NCBI GenBank assembly: GCA_020635905.1
Contig: JACJYV010000002.1
Span: 434,001 to 498,000 of the forward strand
From: Bacteroidia bacterium
GTDB taxonomy: Bacteria > Bacteroidota > Bacteroidia > J057 > JADKCL01
Length of the DNA: 64,000 nt
Direction: 5' to 3'
Positions within the stretch are counted from its first letter, which is position 1, and each line of letters starts with the position of its first letter. Shown here in pieces: positions 61,201 to 64,000 of the stretch. The position numbers and the translations under genes are program-made. The notes under the pieces were generated by a model. The model was not told where the DNA came from. It was given only the letters and a program-made list of their open reading frames with translations, and did not search any database.

Positions 61201-63174
61201 ACGGCAGAGGGAATTTCTGAAAGTGGATTGCCCGGCCGGGCTGAGCACACCTTCCACACTTTACTGCCTCTGGCCATGGATGTGCGCATCCCCCATTCCG
61301 TTTCCACTTCAGATCTGGTGCGCATTCCGCTGACCCTGAAAAATAATACGGATGCAGAAATCAGTGGAGCAATCCAGGTGAAATACCCGAAATCCTGGCA
61401 GGTGAACGGCGAACTGCCCGCTTCAGTCAATGTGTCGGCCGGGGAGGTTCGGGTGGAATATCTGGATTTCCGCATCCTGCCGGGCAGCGAATCGGCCCAA
61501 CTGACGGTTTCACTCGAAGCCAGCGGCATGAAAGAATCCGTGAGCCGTACGGTCTGGACCGAGAAGAAAGGATTTCCGCAGGAAGTATTTGTGTCGGGCA
61601 TCGATCTCGACCAGGCCTGGGACCTTACCGTGAACGAACCCCTGGAAGGAAGCATGCAGGCCAGCCTGACTGCTTTCCCAAATGTGATTTCGGAAGCGAT
61701 GGAAAGCATGAAATCCATGTTAAGAAGGCCCACGGGCTGCTTTGAGCAAACGACATCCTCCAACTGGCCCAACCTGCTGGTGACCCGCTACCTGATCGAA
61801 TCGGGCATCGACGACCATGCGACCAAAAAACAAGCCATCCAGTATCTGGAAGAAGGCTATAATCGTCTGGCTGGCTTCGAGGCTCCCACGGGTGGATTTG
61901 ATTGGTTTGGACGGACCCCGGGCAACCTGCGTCTTTCGGTTTACGGACTGTTGCAGTTTTCGCTGCAGGACCAACTGATTGGCGGGGTGAGCCAACCCAT
62001 GATGAACCGCACCCGTGAGTGGGTGCTCAGTCACCGCGACGGAAAAGGAAATTTCGTGGCTCCTACCCAGCATGACCTGCATTTCTCCAACCTTCAACTT
62101 GGGGGCAGTCAGCAGGATATTACGAATTGCTACGTGCTGTTTGCCCTGGCCCGTTCTGGTTATCAGGATTTGGAAAGGGAGTTGAATTTTGCCCTGGAAA
62201 ATGCCCGTGCAAATCAGGATCCCTATCAGGTGAGCCTGCTGGCCAATGCCTGTCTGGCGCTGGGATTGGAAACTGAAGCAAATGCAATGATCAGGATATT
62301 GCTGAAAACCCAAAATAATGAAGGAAACTGGACCGGGAAAGTGGCCACCATGGTGGGTTCGACTGGAAAACCATTGGATATTGAGAGTACAGCGCTGGCT
62401 TGTGTGGCTTTGATGAAGGGGAATAATCCCGATCATCGGGGGGCGATTGAATTGGGAATTCGATGGCTGCAAAAGGAACGCAATGGTTTTGGAGCCTATG
62501 GCCCGACCCAAACCACGGTGCAGGCCATGGAGGCCATGACTGACTACAGCCTGTTTTCAAAGGCTGACCGCGAAGCGGGCAAGATAGAGTTGACCGTGAA
62601 CGGGCAGGTGGTGGATGTGGTGGAATACTCTGCCTACCAGCGAAAGGCCATTGAGTTTGAGGATTGGTCCAAAAACCTGAAAGTGGGCAAAAACCGCATC
62701 CGGGTGCGGTATCTGGGAACCAAAAAGGCGTTGCCTTTTGCTTTGGGAATATCCTGGCAGACCAATCTTCCCACCAGTGCCGCGAATCTTCCGCTGACTT
62801 TGGATACCCGCCTCTCTGCCACCACGGCTAAAGTGGGTGAAACGGTGCGCCTGACCGCCACCCTCAAAAATCAGGAAAACAGCAGACTTGGCTGTCCCAT
62901 TGCCCTGATTGGTATTCCTGGCGGCCTGTCCGTACAGGACTGGCAGTTGAAAGAGCTGAAGGAAAAAGGCCAGTTTGATTTTTATGAGCTGAAGGGCCAG
63001 TATGTGATTTTGTATTACGAATACATGGAAGGCCGCAAGGTGGAGGAAATCAACCTGGATCTGAAGGCCGAAGTGCCCGGACAGTTTGAGGCGCCTGCTT
63101 CTTCTGCCTATCCCTACTATAACGACACGGAAAAGGATTGGGCCAGTGCGGGAAAAATTGTGGTGAATCCTTAG
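58243..63174 (+). CDS. Alpha-2-macroglobulin family protein with thioester and TonB-system-like modules
   Basis: 1643 aa. Signal peptide MRKPVLTSLALVVLLTLTSL ... FGQQ, no lipobox. MG1/MG2-type domains fill about 40-540 (ERTYLHTDRPRYLPGQDIWF is the MG2 start). Then come a carboxypeptidase-regulatory domain (about 555-630), a segment with LESVVITAGRH (about 751) like a TonB-receptor plug start, and RVRYRVLVGKKGQIKAIVPL through FKPGWVHGSR (about 850-910), which resembles a TonB C-terminal domain. The A2M core follows (about 950-1150) with the thioester motif GCFEQ (Cys1166, Gln1169) and a terpenoid-cyclase-like helical domain. It should trap attacking proteases in the periplasm or on the surface. 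The embedded modules are unusual outside this phylum. Confidence 0.85.
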   Translation: MRKPVLTSLALVVLLTLTSLAFGQQMAIQAARQAKVAAFTAYAEALDGERTYLHTDRPRYLPGQDIWFQAYLRADADLTPAHKSGILHVELFDPRGTLVQRIDLGLKKGVASGDFHLNPDAAGGLYKLRASTVWQQNEEDPFYFEKELTVSKAVYPALKLKMDLDREAYGPGDEVIAEVKLEDLQNRILADKEVAFSVNLAGREYQTGSVRSQGNGKAFVVFQLPQVLTNSDGLVNVIVHHEGKSESISRSIPIILNDLRVELFPEGGDLVAGLPARVAFQAWNEHNKPADFSGKLVDGQGRTLTEFDSYHMGIGAFSFTPEAGVKYAVQVTRPAGVAGIFALPPALETGFSLTVEQPQGSYLPVRIQTSQPDQGVFLIAQMRGKIYHSQALAEGQSIREVNIPLREMPAGVLQITLYNINGYGLAERLAFVNKDKLLDLQIETDKEEYLPREKVTLKIKTRDQSGKALPAQVSLAVVNDKVLSFADDKQSTLLSALLLEADLKGSVHEPRFYFDPEEEKADQALDFLLMTRGWRKFEWRKVDDLPVAKVDAETGVIAGYVYDWKGKPMEGVEVSSNISTENYEVFTDATGKFLLEPGLDLGGSRYFNLRKKGYQSVVLSFAQARQQNPVIFLVPEGEQISFYNQGYSNPGNKIFYSDSYFGQNFYNYYSSVPLKYVLQSNTSEVQKIATPRVDMDQQMAQVQVVKKEPELIQASTSNFPGSAAVSRNTVSIQADRIVGVQEVEFEEDVQLESVVITAGRHISMQNCLSREVIHYVDMNNWEYGPWRSGYVQYHVDGVDVWVGDGLGIYLQDVPNLGNWNLPPPKTQPPFLKNQKEIQEKIGASPVIASGEALGRVRYRVLVGKKGQIKAIVPLQAGDPALFDAAKWYLPELDFKPGWVHGSRSDIWTSVEFAFIPAGAQPVNVQAVSNFYQARIFSAPVYATTNQTGPRTDYRETLFWKGDITTDENGEAEVNFYNSDEVTSFRATAEGISESGLPGRAEHTFHTLLPLAMDVRIPHSVSTSDLVRIPLTLKNNTDAEISGAIQVKYPKSWQVNGELPASVNVSAGEVRVEYLDFRILPGSESAQLTVSLEASGMKESVSRTVWTEKKGFPQEVFVSGIDLDQAWDLTVNEPLEGSMQASLTAFPNVISEAMESMKSMLRRPTGCFEQTTSSNWPNLLVTRYLIESGIDDHATKKQAIQYLEEGYNRLAGFEAPTGGFDWFGRTPGNLRLSVYGLLQFSLQDQLIGGVSQPMMNRTREWVLSHRDGKGNFVAPTQHDLHFSNLQLGGSQQDITNCYVLFALARSGYQDLERELNFALENARANQDPYQVSLLANACLALGLETEANAMIRILLKTQNNEGNWTGKVATMVGSTGKPLDIESTALACVALMKGNNPDHRGAIELGIRWLQKERNGFGAYGPTQTTVQAMEAMTDYSLFSKADREAGKIELTVNGQVVDVVEYSAYQRKAIEFEDWSKNLKVGKNRIRVRYLGTKKALPFALGISWQTNLPTSAANLPLTLDTRLSATTAKVGETVRLTATLKNQENSRLGCPIALIGIPGGLSVQDWQLKELKEKGQFDFYELKGQYVILYYEYMEGRKVEEINLDLKAEVPGQFEAPASSAYPYYNDTEKDWASAGKIVVNP

Positions 63175-63209
63175 TCGCAGGAAAGGATGTGGAGAGTCTG
63201 GAGTCATAG

Positions 63210-63383
63210 TTACGCAAAGAACGCAAAGATATTTTGGGCCCTCCCGAACGCTTTCGGGATTACGTTGGGTGAGGTTGCAAAGTGCGCAAAGCGAAACGGT
63301 TCATTTTCATCTTGCTTAGCGATCTTTGCTCTCTTCAACCTACGAAATGCGGATAACTGAGGCTTTGCGCACTTTGCGAGACT
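63210..63383. repeat. MITE-like dispersed repeat B, full copy (174 bp)
   Basis: Ends are TTACGCAAAGAACGCAAAG (63210-63228) and its imperfect complement CTTTGCGCACTTTGCGAGAC. The interior has ATTTTGGGCCC and CAACCTACGAAATGCGGATA, as in the tandem copies at 14.0-14.5 kb, plus a CCCGAACGCTTTCGGG hairpin at 63242-63257. It lies in the 3' untranslated region of the alpha-2-macroglobulin gene, before the terminator at 63469. Confidence 0.82.
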
Positions 63384-63468
63384 CAAAAACACTTAGGCTG
63401 AAGCTTAAATGAGGGAAAAGGATTTCCCGAAAAGTGAAACGAAGAACCATTTTAAATATCTTGTTTTC

Positions 63469-63509
63469 GAAGGCCAGCTATTTTGCCCCCCTGCTGGCCT
63501 TCTTTTTTT
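63469..63509 (+). terminator. Intrinsic terminator of the alpha-2-macroglobulin transcript
   Basis: GAAGGCCAGC (63469-63478) pairs with GCTGGCCTTC (63493-63502), then T7. It is 295 bp after the stop codon, with the repeat in between. Confidence 0.88.
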
Positions 63510-63739
63510 GCCCGTATAGGGCGGATTTTTTCACGGCGGGGGACATTTGGGCTGTGGGGATGATCAAAAGACGGATCCCAATGTTCAATTAACAAATGGC
63601 AGTTAACAATTAACAATTTTGGAATTTCTGAGTGAGACCCGTTCACCCTTGATTTTAAAGGTCCCTTATGTTATTGGACATTTTTCCAAAAATCCAATCT
63701 TATTCTAATCTCTCACTTCTCAGGACTAACGACTCAAGA
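63510..63739. other. Gene-free spacer with short word repeats
   Basis: Contains AATTAACAA words (about 63585-63615) and a GACTAACGACTCAAGACTAT run (63723-63742) that reaches into the stop-codon end of the minus-strand gene, like the GAGAT-word tails elsewhere. Confidence 0.5.
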
Positions 63740-64000
63740 CTATTGACTATACCCCAGCAAATCGAGCAGCCAGGCGTATTCCAGGGCCACCAGTTTGAGG
63801 CGGCTGAAACGGCCGGCTTTGCCGCTGTGCCCCGATTCCATGTCGCAATGGAAAAGCAACTGATTGTGGTCCGTTTTCATTTCGCGGAGTTTGGCCACGT
63901 ACTTGGCGGGTTCCCAGTACTGCACCTGAGAATCTGTATAGCCCGTGGTAACCAGCATGTTAGGATAATCCTGGGCTTTGATCTGGTCGTAGGGCGAGTA
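63740..64000 (-). CDS. Oligopeptidase B-like S9 serine peptidase (3' end only)
   Basis: Runs off the window edge, so only the last 86 residues are present. They belong to the prolyl-oligopeptidase catalytic domain: YSPYDQIKAQDYPNMLVTTG, then YTDSQVQYWEPAKYVAKLRE with the catalytic Asp, and HCDMESGHSGKAGRFSRLKL with the catalytic His. The order and spacing match oligopeptidase B (PtrB), which cuts peptides after Lys and Arg. The Ser nucleophile lies outside the window. The stop codon sits next to the GACT-word repeat. Confidence 0.9.
   Translation of the reverse strand, partial: YSPYDQIKAQDYPNMLVTTGYTDSQVQYWEPAKYVAKLREMKTDHNQLLFHCDMESGHSGKAGRFSRLKLVALEYAWLLDLLGYSQ

Overview
The window comes from a member of the Bacteroidota, most likely a Saprospiria/Lewinella-Haliscomenobacter type bacterium. 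The signs are several proteins ending in type IX secretion (T9SS) C-terminal sorting domains, PKD and dockerin-like extracellular modules, a helical-repeat protein of a type I associate with Saprospiraceae, few Shine-Dalgarno sequences, and promoters that fit TTTG-N20-TAnnTTTG. Most of the sequence is ordinary chromosome, but its spacers carry several dispersed repeat families.

Layout. 1-1616: the 3' end of a PKD/T9SS protein, then an intact IS982-family insertion sequence with 7-bp target duplications. 1.7-7.6 kb: a beta-propeller hydrolase, a GT-C membrane protein, an unusual nucleotidyltransferase-like/methyltransferase fusion, and a PIG-L deacetylase. The last two were probably adjacent before a ~1-kb AT-rich island (small ORF plus XRE regulator) landed between them, leaving a 26-bp direct repeat. 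7.6-21.4 kb: a YfhO-type membrane protein and four T9SS cargo proteins (subtilase, dockerin-like protein, PKD protein, lectin/Ig protein), with a repeat block at 13.9-14.5 kb. 21.5-28.6 kb: EttA, a lipoprotein, a membrane protein, and a DUF1573-BlaI-BlaR1-SGNH operon. 28.6-34.7 kb (minus strand): rimP-nusA-infB, then a BtpA-like gene and a small secreted protein, each overlapping the next by 4 bp. 34.9-41.2 kb: MATE transporter, thioredoxin-like protein, nadA, thiL and an exonuclease III.

41.3-50.9 kb: DUF4175-like coiled-coil membrane protein, anti-sigma-type ATPase, ybeY, mnmG, methyltransferase, and two envelope proteins with overlapping starts. Two perfect palindromic parS sites lie just upstream of mnmG, which suggests the chromosomal origin/centromere is near. 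50.9-55.9 kb: a GT4 glycosyltransferase and a GT-C protein in one operon, a lipoprotein, a DinB-like protein and a beta-barrel protein. 56.2-63.2 kb: a secreted protein of unknown role and a 1643-residue alpha-2-macroglobulin with a thioester motif and embedded TonB-system-like modules. The window ends inside an oligopeptidase B-like gene on the minus strand.

The most unusual material is the parS pair, the island at 5935-6900, MITE-like repeats in two families (one present as inverted copies 21 kb apart), gene ends and starts bracketed by GAGATTTTAGAT-type words, and a terminator-like hairpin in the rimP leader. No tRNA, rRNA or CRISPR array was recognised.
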